Of a stretch of 64,000 bases of DNA, positions 18,373 to 28,411 are shown piece after piece; positions within the stretch are counted from its first letter, which is position 1; every line of letters starts with the position of its first letter. The notes beneath the pieces are model-generated. The model was not told where the DNA came from, ran no database searches, and saw only the letters and a program-made list of their open reading frames with translations. This DNA comes from Citroniella saccharovorans. GTDB lineage: Bacteria > Bacillota > Clostridia > Tissierellales > Peptoniphilaceae. The translations under genes were made by a program, and so were the position numbers. Where the stretch lies: positions 372,001 to 436,000 of the forward strand of contig NZ_JAYKOT010000001.1 in assembly GCF_035481615.1 (NCBI RefSeq). Direction: 5' to 3'.

Positions 18373-21300
18373 CGTGCCTAGCTTTTATAATAGGAATTAC
18401 AATTCCTAAAAAAGCCGATACAAAGATAATAGGCATTATAAAATTTAAAGGATTTAAATCTTTTACAAGATTTATATTGTCATAAGTTTTAACTCTAAAC
18501 TTTAATTTAATTAGGCCGTAGGCTAGGAAAACTGAAAGAATTGCCGAAAGGATTATTTTAATGCTTAACTTTTCTATGTTTTCCTTACCCTTATAAATTC
18601 TATTTGATTTAACTATTACAAATATGCTAAGAGCAAAACATATAAATAAAATATAGAAATCATATAGATCTAGGAAAGGTTTAATCTGTTCTTCAACTTT
18701 TCCTTGTAATATTTCTGATGTAGTAACTGCACCTAGAAAATCATATTTAGATATTCTATCCAGATAGTTTTTAATAGCAAAATCAGAAGTATCCTTTAAG
18801 TTTACAGCTTTTTTTAGGCTGTAAGTGTCTTTTAGGTGTTTTTCCAAGCCGTCTTTATTTATTACTAGGTAGTTTCCTATATAATTTGTATAAATATATT
18901 TTATCTTAAATTTTCCAGTCTTATTTTTAGAATTTATTACATAAATTTCATCGGCTATATTAAGATCCATAAGATTAGCTGCCCCAGATGAAATAGCAAT
19001 CTCATTGTCTTTTAATTTAAAGTCCTCAATTCCCATTGAAAAGAATTTATTTGCATCATTATCATTTTCAAAAACAAAGATATTTGCGTCTATATTTGGG
19101 TATCCTGCTTTTGAAATATTTACAGAGTCAGCCCTATAGTCCATTCTACTTTTTGTATTTGCAACAGAATCTAAAAAGTAGTTTAAGATTTGTGTATTTT
19201 TTTCTGATTCATTAGATATATCTATAAAAGAGTCTGGACTTATTATCTTTGAATATTGATAGTTTGGACCCAGCTTTATTGAGTCTTTTGAAAGAATTGC
19301 AAAGATCAAGCTAGCTGTTAAACTTAAGCAAAATACTGTTAGACTTAAAAAATCTAGGCTAATTCTTTTCATAAAATTCTTTTTAAAGTCTTTCTTTCTT
19401 GTATTTATAAAAATAGCAAGAATAATGGATATAAGTGGGATTAAGCTTATTAATAAGTGGAAGGATAGGGTTATTTTGCTATAATTTAAAAGTTTAGATC
19501 CACCATTTAAGTTAAATAGGAAGATTTGTATTAGATAGCTTATAAAAATAGAGCAAATTAAACTTAAAAGTAAGCTTATAATAAGTTTTATAGCCTTAGT
19601 CTTTCCACCGGTAGTAAAATCAGTTATTTCTTCTTTTCTAAGCAAAAATTCAAATAGTCCAAATCCAAATATTAGAAGGATTAAAAATGGTATAGCAAAA
19701 AACTCACTATCAATTCTCTTGGTTATATTGAATATATGCTCAATTTGGCCAAGAGAAGAAGTAGAAATAACATTGTAAACTGGATTTATCCCCTCTTCTA
19801 ATTCCTTTTTTATTTCAGGAATAGTTTTCTTGTTGGAATTAATAGTATAGGTGTCTTCATCTATAGATTTTTTAAGACTTGCAATTTTTTTCTTCGTAGA
19901 TAAGCTTATTTTTATCGAGTTTTTCCTTCAAGTCTTTTAAATCTTTTTCTTCCTTATCTTTTTTATCCCTTAGAAATTCAGTAGATTCCTTTAAATCTTT
20001 TTTATATTCCTCTAACTTCTTACTTAAGTCCTCATTCTTAGACTTATCATCTGATAATTCTTTTTCCCTATCTTTTAAATTTTTTTCTAGAGTAGCCAAT
20101 TCATCTTTAAGAGAATTAAGTGTAAGTCTATCTTTTTCTATCTCATCTAATACACTAACAAGCCCATTTAACTGGTTCTCTAATTGACTTATTTCATTTT
20201 GCAATGAAGTTATTTGAGCATTTAGCCTTCCATTTTCTCCATTAAGGTCCATAATTCTTTTTTGAAGATTTTTATTTTTAGAAAAAGTAAGAGCATATTG
20301 TATCTTTAAGCTACCTAGATTTTGATTATTCTTCTGAATAATTTTTTTATAGGAGCTTATATCTTGGTTTTTTTCTTGAATAGAGTTTTTGTAGCTTGTG
20401 GATTTAGAATTATAGTCGTCTTCATTTTCTATTATCTTTTTTTCAAGTGCATTGTGCTCATCATCTTTTTCCTTGAATTTATCCTTACTTTCTTCAAAAA
20501 GCTTTTGACTTTCTGAAAGTTTCTTCTTGCTTTCATCAAGAGATGTTTGAAGCTTTTCAAGCTCTTTTTTTCCATTCTTTTCAAGTTCATAAGCTTTATT
20601 TAGCTTATCTTTGAAGGCCTTTTCTTTTTTATCATAATTAGTTTTTTCATTTTTCAGATTATCTTGATTAGTTTTTAGACTTTCCTTGTCAGATTTTAAT
20701 TTTTTATCCAGCCTAACAATTTCTTTTTCTAGATTAGAAGAAAGGTCTTTTAGATTTTTCTCTACCTTTGTTTTCTTAACTGCTTTTAACTTCTCACTTT
20801 CTTCCAAAAAATTTAAACTTCTAGAATCATTAATAGCCTTATAATCAGTAGAAAAATATGAAAGGTCTTCAGTATCTTTGTATTTTAATTTTAAAAGATT
20901 ATCATAGCTAATATTAAAATCATCATCAATAATTAATCCATATCCATCTATTTTAGAATTTGAAATAATTGAAGATGCTGAACCTTCTGCTAAAATAGAT
21001 TGAGGAGATGAAATAAAGCCGCAAATGGTAAATTCTTCAATCTTTAGCCTAAGAGAAGAAAAAGCCCCTCTTTTTACCAAGCTAATCTTATCGCCTATTT
21101 TATAATTATTATTTTTTATTTTCTCTATGGCAATTTCTCCGCTGGAAGAAGGAAACTTACCTTCAATTAGTTCATACTTAACCCAGGACTCTGGCATAGA
21201 TTCAACATTTAATATTAGGTTAGTGTCCTTTATGTTAACATCTATAGTTCTAAGTGAACTTACATATTCCAATTTAGAATCTTTATTTATAAGGTCAAAT

Positions 21301-21512
21301 TCTTCCTTGTCAAAGCCATAGGAAGAAAATACCATCATATCTTCTTTTTGAAAATTTTTTAAATAAGAATCAAAGGTATTTCTAAAAAAATACCCATAAC
21401 TTGAAAAACCATAGAAAAAGGAAATAATAAAGCATAAGATTAAAAAAGTATATATATATAATTTATTTATTGCAAAAAATTCCTTTATCCTTTTCAATTT
21501 AAATTCCTCCAA
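18359..21512 (-). pseudogene. FtsX-like ABC permease with long coiled coil, one frameshift
   Basis: Joined, the frame encodes about 1,050 residues: an N-terminal membrane segment (19-39), a MacB-like extracytoplasmic region, a Lys/Glu-rich coiled coil (roughly 240-540), a first block of four membrane segments, a second extracytoplasmic domain and three C-terminal membrane segments. This is the layout of large FtsX-family permeases. The break is at an A7 run on the coding strand (T7 at 19885-19891); deleting one A joins YEEK to IASLKKSI. No ATPase gene is adjacent, which is unusual. Copies 1 and 2 of the palindromic repeat lie on its two sides. Confidence 0.75.
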
Positions 21513-21588
21513 AGTCTATTATACTATAAAACTTAAGAAGTTAGACTGTTTTTATGCTTTTTATTAATTTTTCTTTTAAATTAAAAAT

Positions 21589-21606
21589 CCCATACAAAAG
21601 TATGGG
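21589..21606 (-). terminator. terminator hairpin, distal copy, left of repeat copy 2
   Basis: CCCATAC-AAAA-GTATGGG is followed on the minus strand by TTTTT. It acts as terminator for the minus-strand gene at 21837-22118. The same hairpin occurs at 21808-21825, on the other side of the repeat. Confidence 0.75.
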
Positions 21607-21608
21607 AC

Positions 21609-21800
21609 CAGAGTGTAGACAAAATCCAAAAACGCTTATCCGACTGCAGAAACCCCAAAATTCTAAATCTCATAATCCTGTAAATCGCAAACTCGCTAAC
21701 GCTCAAACAGTGCGATTTACGGGCGAATTATTTCAATTTGAATTTCTTACAATTTCTTTCGTATGCAGCGTACCTTTTGGATTTTGCCACTTTGTCAACA
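21609..21800. repeat. 190-bp palindromic repeat, copy 2 (MITE-like)
   Basis: This copy has the same ends and inner arms as copy 1; its central arms are perfect (GTAAATCGC with GCGATTTAC). It is flanked on each side by the same hairpin with conserved neighbours (AATCCCATACAAAAG...), a 23-bp direct duplication. Only the distal hairpin keeps a T-tract in the sense of the upstream minus-strand gene. Confidence 0.85.
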
Positions 21801-21807
21801 GTCTAAT

Positions 21808-21825
21808 CCCATACAAAAGTATGGG
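21808..21825. repeat. duplicated terminator hairpin, right of repeat copy 2
   Basis: This is a second copy of the CCCATAC/GTATGGG hairpin, without a T-tract in the minus direction. With 21589-21606 it forms the direct duplication that brackets the repeat. Confidence 0.7.
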
Positions 21826-21836
21826 ACTAAAAAATT

Positions 21837-22118
21837 TTAAATAATTAAATTTACTAAAAATAAAGCTAAAAGAGTTATGGGTAGAACCATAGACGCAAAT
21901 CTTGAAACATTTAGATCCTCAAAAGATTTGTCACTGACAAAATAAAAGGACAAAACAAAAGAAATTATAAGTGCAAGTGTATTAATAATAAAATTTTTAA
22001 AAGAAAAATTTTCATTATTTAAATCTAAAAAAAGTTTGAAGCACCAAACTATTATGATGGTTAAAAAACTCTTTTTAAAAGACACTTTCTTTTTCAGATC
22101 ATCTAAGTTCATATTCAT
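21837..22118 (-). CDS. small membrane protein of unknown function
   Basis: This 93-residue protein has a basic N-terminus and three probable membrane segments (FLTIIIVWCFKLFL, IINTLALIISFVLSFYFV, MVLPITLLALFLVNLII). No family is recognised. It starts 10 bases downstream of the thiol peroxidase stop on the same strand, so the two are probably cotranscribed, and ends just before a terminator hairpin. The clean end and operon position support a real gene. Confidence 0.55.
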   Translation of the reverse strand: MNMNLDDLKKKVSFKKSFLTIIIVWCFKLFLDLNNENFSFKNFIINTLALIISFVLSFYFVSDKSFEDLNVSRFASMVLPITLLALFLVNLII

Positions 22119-22127
22119 TAAAATAGC

Positions 22128-22634
22128 CTATTTTACTAATTCATCTAATTTTTCTAAAGCCTTATCAAAGTCTACAGGATCAGTATTTTGCTCATTATAT
22201 GCTACATACTCTACAACATTATCCTTGTTTAAAATAATTATACCTCTATTTAAAAGATTTAATTCATTGATTAAAAATCCGCTCTTTTCTCCAAATTCTC
22301 CTTTATTATAGTCAGAAACAAGAGTTTGATTTTCAATTGAATTTTCTTTAGAAAATCTATCTGCTGCAAAAGGAAGATCCTTAGATAGAGTTATAAAACG
22401 TACTTTGCCTTCATATTTTTTAGCTTCTTCATTAAATCTTTGGGTTTGAAGACTACATACGCCTGTATCTAAAGAAGGAACAACAGATATAAATTTGATA
22501 TCCTCTTTTATCTCATCCAGATTAAAAGCATTCATATCCTTATCTACAGCTTGAAAAGAAAGTTTGTCTCCGGCTTTTAATTCTTCACCTTTTAAAGTTA
22601 AATTACTATCTCCCATTTTAGTTTGTCTTGTCAT
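22128..22634 (-). CDS. tpx: thiol peroxidase (Tpx), resolving cysteine absent
   Basis: This 168-residue peroxiredoxin of the Tpx subfamily reduces peroxides with thioredoxin-like donors. The peroxidatic Cys lies in the canonical DTGVCSLQT. In E. coli-type Tpx the resolving Cys is in LPFAxxRFC; here the same stretch reads LPFAADRFS, with a Ser codon at 22350-22352, and there is no other Cys. It should therefore work by a 1-Cys route needing an outside thiol. ATG 22634 is chosen because GGAGG sits 8 bases upstream; the earlier in-frame ATG overlaps that site. Confidence 0.93.
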   Translation of the reverse strand: MTRQTKMGDSNLTLKGEELKAGDKLSFQAVDKDMNAFNLDEIKEDIKFISVVPSLDTGVCSLQTQRFNEEAKKYEGKVRFITLSKDLPFAADRFSKENSIENQTLVSDYNKGEFGEKSGFLINELNLLNRGIIILNKDNVVEYVAYNEQNTDPVDFDKALEKLDELVK

Positions 22635-22764
22635 AATTAATACCTCCATTTAAATTTTAATTCCTACATATATATACCCAATTTATCATAAGGCTTAAAA
22701 ATTTTTTGCGAAATTTTATTTATTATGATAAAATAATACTTAGAAATAAAAGGAGGCATTATAT

Positions 22765-23987
22765 ATGAAAAAGACAAAAATAATATATATTATACTTGCC
22801 TTATTTATTTTGGCTTCTTGTCAAAATAATAAAGATAAGAATGGAAAAGATGAAAATAAAACTGTTGAAAATGATAATAATTCTAATAAAGGAGAAGTAT
22901 TTATGAGTTCAGACTACTACCCAATAAACATTTTAGAAAGGGAAACAAAAAAGAAAAAAAGGCGAAAACTTACTCGTTTCTCCATATTCTATAAATGAGG
23001 CTCTTTTGCTTTTAGCTAAGGGAGCTGAGGGAGAAAGTTTAAAAGAAATTGAAAAACTACTTGGCGGCGATGTAGATACTATTAGTAATAGAGCGAAAAA
23101 TATAGGCGAAAAAAATCCAAAAAAATATAGATGAAAATAAAGATTATTATGAAATAGATCCTAGCTTTAAATCTTTAAATTCAATTTGGATAAAGAATAA
23201 TTTTAGTGTAAAAGAAGATTATTTAAAAGAAAGTTCTGGGGAAGTATTTAAGGAGCCTTTTGATAAATCTACACTTGAAAAGATTAATTCTTGGGTAAGT
23301 GAAGGAACAAATGGCAAGATTGATAAAATGCTAGATGACTTAGATGAAGAGTTAAGAATGCTTCTAATAAATACACTTTATTTTAATGATGAGTGGCAAA
23401 AGAAATATACTAAAGATGATATCCAAAAACTAATCTTTAAAGCTAAGGAAGAAAAGGAATGTGATTTTTTAGTTTCATCAGAAAAATATTATCTTGAAAA
23501 TGATGATTTTAAAGGTTTTAAAAAAGAATATCTATCTGGAGCGAACTTTATTGGTCTTATGGCAAAAGAAGGAAAAATAGAGGATAAATTAGGCCTACTA
23601 AGTAGAGAAAAAATATCTGAATTTATAAGTAAAAGCAGAGAAGACGCCGATTTAACAGTAAAAATCCCTAAATTTGACTTTGAATATAAGGGCGACTTGA
23701 AGGAAATATTTGAAAATATGGGAATTGAGAATATTTTTTCAAATGAAGCTGATTTTTCTAAAATATCTGATGAGAAGTTAAAAGTATCTGATATTATCCA
23801 TAAAACATTTATTTCATTCAACGAAACTGGAACTGAAGCTGGGGCAGCTACACTTATAGGCATGGAAATGATGTCTGCTCCTGCCCAAAGAGAAATGATT
23901 GAACTAGTTTTTGATAGACCATTTTTATTCTTTATAGAGTATGATGGAGAAATTCTTTTTATGGGGATTGTAAATGATATCAAATAA
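22765..23987 (+). pseudogene. serpin-family lipoprotein, two frameshifts
   Basis: The joined frame gives about 406 residues. A lipoprotein signal peptide (lipobox ILASC) is followed by an Asn/Lys-rich linker and a serpin fold: NLLVSPYSINEALLLLAKGA, LNSIWIK, INSWVSEGTNGKI, LINTLYFND, and the hinge FNETGTEAGAATLIG before the reactive loop, ending RPFLFFIEYDGEILFMG. Serpins trap serine or cysteine proteases. Both breaks are A7 runs: 22954-22960, and 23109-23115 (or its neighbour 23119-23125); removing one A at each restores the frame. The start follows AGGAGG. A surface-anchored inhibitor of host or self proteases is inferred. Confidence 0.85.
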
Positions 23988-24010
23988 ATATTTTTAAAAA
24001 ATATAAATTA

Positions 24011-24040
24011 AAGCAAGCTTTTTATAGCTTGCTTTTTTTT
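24011..24040 (+). terminator. terminator after serpin gene
   Basis: AAGCAAGC pairs with GCTTGCTT around a short loop and is followed by eight Ts. Confidence 0.85.
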
Positions 24041-24566
24041 GTAAAATAAAGGCCTCTTAGTAAATAATACTTGCGAGATTAAAAATCAAATACTTTTTGG
24101 ATAAGCATAATAGTATAGATATAAAATCACTTAGGGATCTAAACTATCCTATTTAGATAAAACGACAGTAGATGGCTTATATTAATCAAAATTTAATTTT
24201 ATAATTACATATAAAGTTTATTTAGAAATATCATATTATCTTTATAGCAAAAAATAGATGAAAATAGGATTTAATATAGATTCTATATATATTTTCTAAG
24301 CATTTTATAAAAAATATTTATATCAAATTTTATGGGACTTCTAAAAAGAGAAAGAGCCTTTATGATTTTTACAGGCATATAAACTTAAAATGCAAGTAGG
24401 GTGAGATTAAAAAAAGCAAAGAAAAAAACATATAAGTTAATAGAAGAAATGCGAGATAGGAATAGATAAAATGAGCATAAAAATATGAGCTTTTAGCTAA
24501 AAGAATATGAAAAAGGTCTTTCAAAGCTAGCTAAAGAGGAAAAATTAGTTAGCTTTGGAAAAAGTA
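24041..24566. other. gene-free AT-rich stretch
   Basis: About 525 bases lie between the two terminators. Stops occur in all frames, and I see no binding site followed by a useful frame, no repeat and no structured RNA. It may be the remains of a decayed gene, but nothing recognisable is left. Confidence 0.4.
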
Positions 24567-24597
24567 AAAACCAGCGCACTTAAGACGCTGGTTTTTA
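24567..24597. terminator. terminator of P-type ATPase gene
   Basis: AAAAACCAGCG pairs with CGCTGGTTTTT. The A-rich and T-rich flanks allow use in either direction; the likely client is the minus-strand ATPase gene. Confidence 0.85.
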
Positions 24598-24640
24598 GCA
24601 ACTTAGCTTATAGCTAGTTTTTATACTATTATTTTAATGG

Positions 24641-27343
24641 TTAGATTTTTAATTGAAATCTTTTTTTATTTTTTATAGCCTTTCTTAATTCTCCTATGGC
24701 AACTGGAATTATAGCAAATAAAAGAATTACTATCCAGTCACTTAATGAAGGAGAACTTACTTTAAATATATTATTTAAAAATGGAATATAAAGAACTAAT
24801 AGGAGTAGGGCAAATGAAAATATGCTAGCATAGACCATTGATTTATTGGAAAATACGCCAATTTTTCTTAAAGTAAGATGGTTTGACCTACTAGAATAAG
24901 CTCTTAATAATTCACATACTATAAGAGTTGTAAAAGACATCATTCTAGATTCAATAGAATCTACACCATAAACATTCATTCCATAAAAATATGCTCCAAG
25001 AGTAGCTATTGTTATAGATATAGACTGAAGTCCAATTGTTAGTGCAGATTTTTTATCGATAATTGCTTCGTCAGGATCCCTAGGACTTAATTCCATAATA
25101 TCTTCTTCTCCTTTTTCTAATCCAAGAGCCATAGCAGGAAAAGAATCGGTTACTAAATTTAACCAAAGAAGCTGAATGGCTGTAAGAGGTAGGGGAATAT
25201 TTAATATAATGGAGATGAAAATTATTAAAACTTCACCTATATTACAAGATAGTAGATAGGAAACAAATTTTTTAATATTTGAATAAATTATCCTTCCTTC
25301 CTCAACTGCATCGACTATAGTTTTAAAATTATCATCAGTTAGGATTACATCACTTGTATTTTTAGCAACGTCTGTTCCTGTGATTCCCATAGAAATTCCA
25401 ATATCCGCTTTTTTAATAGCTGGAGCATCATTTACTCCATCCCCAGTCATTGCGGTTATCTCGCCATTTTCTTTAAGAGCAGTTACTATTTGAACCTTGT
25501 TTTCAGGAGAAACTCTGGCAAATATATTTTTCTTTTTTACAATTTGCCTTATTTCTTCATCAGACATTTTATTTAATTCTCTGCCCATTATAGCCTCATC
25601 AATGGAATCGGCAATTCCTAGTTTATTTCCAATAGCAAAAGCAGTGTCAAGATGGTCACCTGTAATCATAATTGTTCTAATTCCAGCCTTTTTACATCTA
25701 GCGATTGCTTCAATAGCTTCTTCTCTCGCTGGGTCAATCATTCCTAAAAGTCCAACAAATATCATATCTTTTTCTAAATTTTCTTCGCTAATGTCATCTG
25801 GCATGGAGTCAAAATTTTTAAAAGCAAAGGCAAGGACTCTAAGAGCAGAAAGAGCAAAGGATTTATTATTTTCTAAAATTTCCTTTTTATCATTCTCACT
25901 TATTGGCATAACTTTTCCATCTATAAGGATTTTACTGCATCTTTCAAGGACAATATCAGGAGCTCCTTTTGTAAAGGAAGAAATTTTACCATCAATAAAA
26001 CCTTTGTGCAGACTTGTCATCATTTTTCTATTTGAATCAAAAGGAAGTTCAGAAACCCTTGGATATTTTTCTTCTAGCTTATTTTTTTCTAAATTTTTCT
26101 TGCCGGCAAAAGTTATTAAGGCTCCTTCTGTAGGATCTCCTATTATTTTATATTTTTCATCTTCTCTTTCTAGCTTTGCATCGTTACAAAGACTTGAAAT
26201 TGTCATTAGGGTATATAGGGAAGGAAAATCTTCTTCGCTAGCATTATTTCCACTATATTTAATTTTACCTACCGGTTCATATCCTATCCCTTCAACATCG
26301 AGAACTTTGTGGTCAAGATATGCCTTTCTAACAGTCATTTCGTTTTGAGTTAGAGTTCCAGTTTTGTCTGTACAAATAGTTGTTGTAGTACCTAGTGTTT
26401 CAACTGCAAGTAGTCTTTTTACAATGGCATTTCTTTTTGCCATTCTAGTCATTCCAAGTGAAAGAACAATTGTAACAATTGCGGCTAAACCTTCAGGTAT
26501 AGCTGCAACAGCAAGTGAAATACTTGTTAAAAACATTTGGTAGGCTTCATGCTTATAAATTAGACCAACGACTAGAACTATTAAACAAATTCCAACGATA
26601 ATAATTCCAAGTAATTTTGAAAGTTGGTTTAATTTTTTTTGTAGGGGAGTTTCTTCATCTTCAACTTTTAAAAGAGAAGATGCAATTTTACCAATTTCAG
26701 TTTTGTGCCCAGTTTCAGTAACTATCCCCTTAGCCCTGCCATAAGAAATAATAGTTGAAGAATAGCAGTAATTTTTTCTATCTCCAATTTCAAGATGGGG
26801 ATCAGTTATATCGATCGCTTCTTTTTCTACTGGTACAGATTCTCCAGTTAAAGAAGATTCATCAATTTTAAGATTTGAACTTTCTATTAATCTAGTATCA
26901 GCAGGAACTATATCCCCAGTTTCAAGTAGGACTATATCCCCAGGGACAATTTCTTCTGAAGGAATAGATTTTATTTTTCCATCTCTAAGAATTTTCGCAT
27001 TGGGTGAAGACATTTTTTTAAGTGAGTCAATAGCTTCTTCTGCCTTTCCCTCTTGATAGATACTAAGAGCTGCGTTAATAATAACTATAGCTAAGATAAT
27101 AACTCCTTCAATAAAATCTTTTAAGTAAAAAGAAATGAGTGCAGCAAGTATAAGAATAATTATTAAGGGGTCTTTAAATTCATCTTTAAGTTTTGAGAAG
27201 ATGGACCTTTTTTCTGTTTCTTCTAATTCATTTCTACCATAACTTTCAAGTTTTTTACTAGCCTCCTCGCTTGAAAGTCCTTCTTTAAGGTTACTAGAAA
27301 GCTCTTTTTCAATTTCTAGTGTAGTTTTGGTAAACCAATTCAT
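24641..27343 (-). CDS. P2A-type cation-transporting ATPase (Ca2+/Mn2+ exporter)
   Basis: This 900-residue P-type ATPase of the SERCA/PMR1-like branch has an N-terminal cation-ATPase domain, actuator TGES (LTGESVPVE), membrane motif IPEGL in segment 4, phosphorylation site CTDKTGTLTQNE, nucleotide motif KGAPD, hinge TGDGVNDAPA and six C-terminal membrane segments. Such enzymes are commonly named calcium ATPases, but the 5' leader carries a yybP-ykoY manganese riboswitch, so Mn2+ efflux is the better guess. It starts after GGAGG and is monocistronic, with its own terminator. Confidence 0.93.
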   Translation of the reverse strand: MNWFTKTTLEIEKELSSNLKEGLSSEEASKKLESYGRNELEETEKRSIFSKLKDEFKDPLIIILILAALISFYLKDFIEGVIILAIVIINAALSIYQEGKAEEAIDSLKKMSSPNAKILRDGKIKSIPSEEIVPGDIVLLETGDIVPADTRLIESSNLKIDESSLTGESVPVEKEAIDITDPHLEIGDRKNYCYSSTIISYGRAKGIVTETGHKTEIGKIASSLLKVEDEETPLQKKLNQLSKLLGIIIVGICLIVLVVGLIYKHEAYQMFLTSISLAVAAIPEGLAAIVTIVLSLGMTRMAKRNAIVKRLLAVETLGTTTTICTDKTGTLTQNEMTVRKAYLDHKVLDVEGIGYEPVGKIKYSGNNASEEDFPSLYTLMTISSLCNDAKLEREDEKYKIIGDPTEGALITFAGKKNLEKNKLEEKYPRVSELPFDSNRKMMTSLHKGFIDGKISSFTKGAPDIVLERCSKILIDGKVMPISENDKKEILENNKSFALSALRVLAFAFKNFDSMPDDISEENLEKDMIFVGLLGMIDPAREEAIEAIARCKKAGIRTIMITGDHLDTAFAIGNKLGIADSIDEAIMGRELNKMSDEEIRQIVKKKNIFARVSPENKVQIVTALKENGEITAMTGDGVNDAPAIKKADIGISMGITGTDVAKNTSDVILTDDNFKTIVDAVEEGRIIYSNIKKFVSYLLSCNIGEVLIIFISIILNIPLPLTAIQLLWLNLVTDSFPAMALGLEKGEEDIMELSPRDPDEAIIDKKSALTIGLQSISITIATLGAYFYGMNVYGVDSIESRMMSFTTLIVCELLRAYSSRSNHLTLRKIGVFSNKSMVYASIFSFALLLLVLYIPFLNNIFKVSSPSLSDWIVILLFAIIPVAIGELRKAIKNKKRFQLKI

Positions 27344-27373
27344 AAAATACCTCCATTAAAAAATTTGGACTTT

Positions 27374-27466
27374 TGAGTAAGGTCTCGCTCTCCAAAAATT
27401 GGGGCCAACCGGGAAAAATTCCGTACTGACGGATTGGCGCTTTATAGGCTACTCCCCTTATACAAA
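27374..27466 (-). promoter_or_regulatory. yybP-ykoY (Mn2+) riboswitch
   Basis: In the leader of the ATPase gene the minus strand reads ATAAGGGGAGTAGCC, then about 65 bases with pairing arms, then GAGCGAGACCTTACTC. GGGGAGTAGC and GAGACCTTAC are the two conserved halves of the yybP-ykoY aptamer, which binds Mn2+ and commonly precedes cation P-type ATPases and other Mn exporters. The ATPase start lies about 30 bases downstream, so control of translation or early elongation is likely. Identified by motif, not by a covariance search. Confidence 0.85.
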
Positions 27467-27592
27467 TTACGCTTAAGTTTAAAATAAATTTATAATAGAA
27501 AATAGAAACAAAATAAAATTAATTTCTATATAATTTTTTATATACCCATATACCAACATTTTACTAATAGTTTAAAATAAAAATCTTAATGA

Positions 27593-27598
27593 TATAAT
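27593..27598 (+). promoter_or_regulatory. extended -10 element before walJ
   Basis: TATAAT is preceded by TGA (TGATATAAT), 24 bases before the walJ start. The same TGATATAAT arrangement occurs before the activase and LCP genes. Confidence 0.5.
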
Positions 27599-27621
27599 AT
27601 ATATTGAGGAGATATTTAATT

Positions 27622-28410
27622 ATGAAATTTTGTTCAATTAGATCTGGTTCAAGTGGTAACTGTTCATACATTGAATTAAGTGGGAAAAAATTTTTAATAG
27701 ACGTAGGCTTATCTGGAAGATTTATACAAAAAGAAATAGAATCAATAGATGAAAAGATGTCTCAAATTGATGCCATACTTTTAACCCATGAGCACAAGGA
27801 CCATTCAAGTGCGGCTGGGATTCTTTCGAGAAGATTCAATATTCCAATCTATGCCAATGAAAAGACTCATATGGAAATAAGTAAATTCATAGGAAAAGTT
27901 TCAGAAAAAAATATTAGATTTCTAAAGACGAATAGCTTAAACGAGGTACTTGGAGTAGATATTGAAACAATAGGCTTAAAGCATGATTGTAAGGAAGCGA
28001 TTGGCTTTGCATTTTATGAAAAAAATAAAAAACTTTCTTATATAACTGACACAGGAGAATTAAACTCCAGTATGATGGATAGGATAAAAGATTCTAATCT
28101 ATATTTCTTGGAGGCAAATTATGATCCACAAATGCTAATTAATGGACCTTATAGTCCTAAACTAAAGGGAAGAGTTTCTGGAAAATTTGGTCACCTTTCA
28201 AATGAAGAAACTGCAAGGGCACTTTTGGATCTTTTAAGAGGAGATGGAGAAAAAGTATATCTTGGACATGTTTCAAAGATAAATAATAGCGAGGATCATT
28301 CATATGAGACGGTTAAAGCTATACTTGAAGGAGAGGGACTTAAAATTGACGATACGCTTAGTTTAAAAGTGGCATCAAGATATTATAGGGGAGAGCTTGT
28401 AGAGGTATAA
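27622..28410 (+). CDS. walJ: MBL-fold metallohydrolase, WalJ/YycJ family
   Basis: This 262-residue metallo-beta-lactamase-fold protein has the metal motif THEHKDHS and later His/Asp ligands (DTGELN, LGHVSK). The N-terminal SIRSGSSGNCSYI is characteristic of YycJ/WalJ, linked in other Firmicutes to coordinating wall synthesis with DNA replication; its substrate is uncertain. ATG 27622 is chosen because GAGGAG lies at 27606-27611; the earlier TTG overlaps that site. It is followed by rlmH as in other Firmicutes, but no WalRK genes are here. Confidence 0.88.
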   Translation: MKFCSIRSGSSGNCSYIELSGKKFLIDVGLSGRFIQKEIESIDEKMSQIDAILLTHEHKDHSSAAGILSRRFNIPIYANEKTHMEISKFIGKVSEKNIRFLKTNSLNEVLGVDIETIGLKHDCKEAIGFAFYEKNKKLSYITDTGELNSSMMDRIKDSNLYFLEANYDPQMLINGPYSPKLKGRVSGKFGHLSNEETARALLDLLRGDGEKVYLGHVSKINNSEDHSYETVKAILEGEGLKIDDTLSLKVASRYYRGELVEV

Positions 28411-28411
28411 A

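Noticed and set aside
23489..23983. A 164-codon open frame opposite the serpin gene
   Set aside because: It is antisense to recognisable serpin motifs; its composition is that of a shadow frame.
25497..26348. A 283-codon open frame opposite the P-type ATPase gene
   Set aside because: It lies wholly antisense to a strongly conserved protein, has a Ser/Ile/Phe-rich composition typical of mirrored coding sequence and no ribosome binding site.
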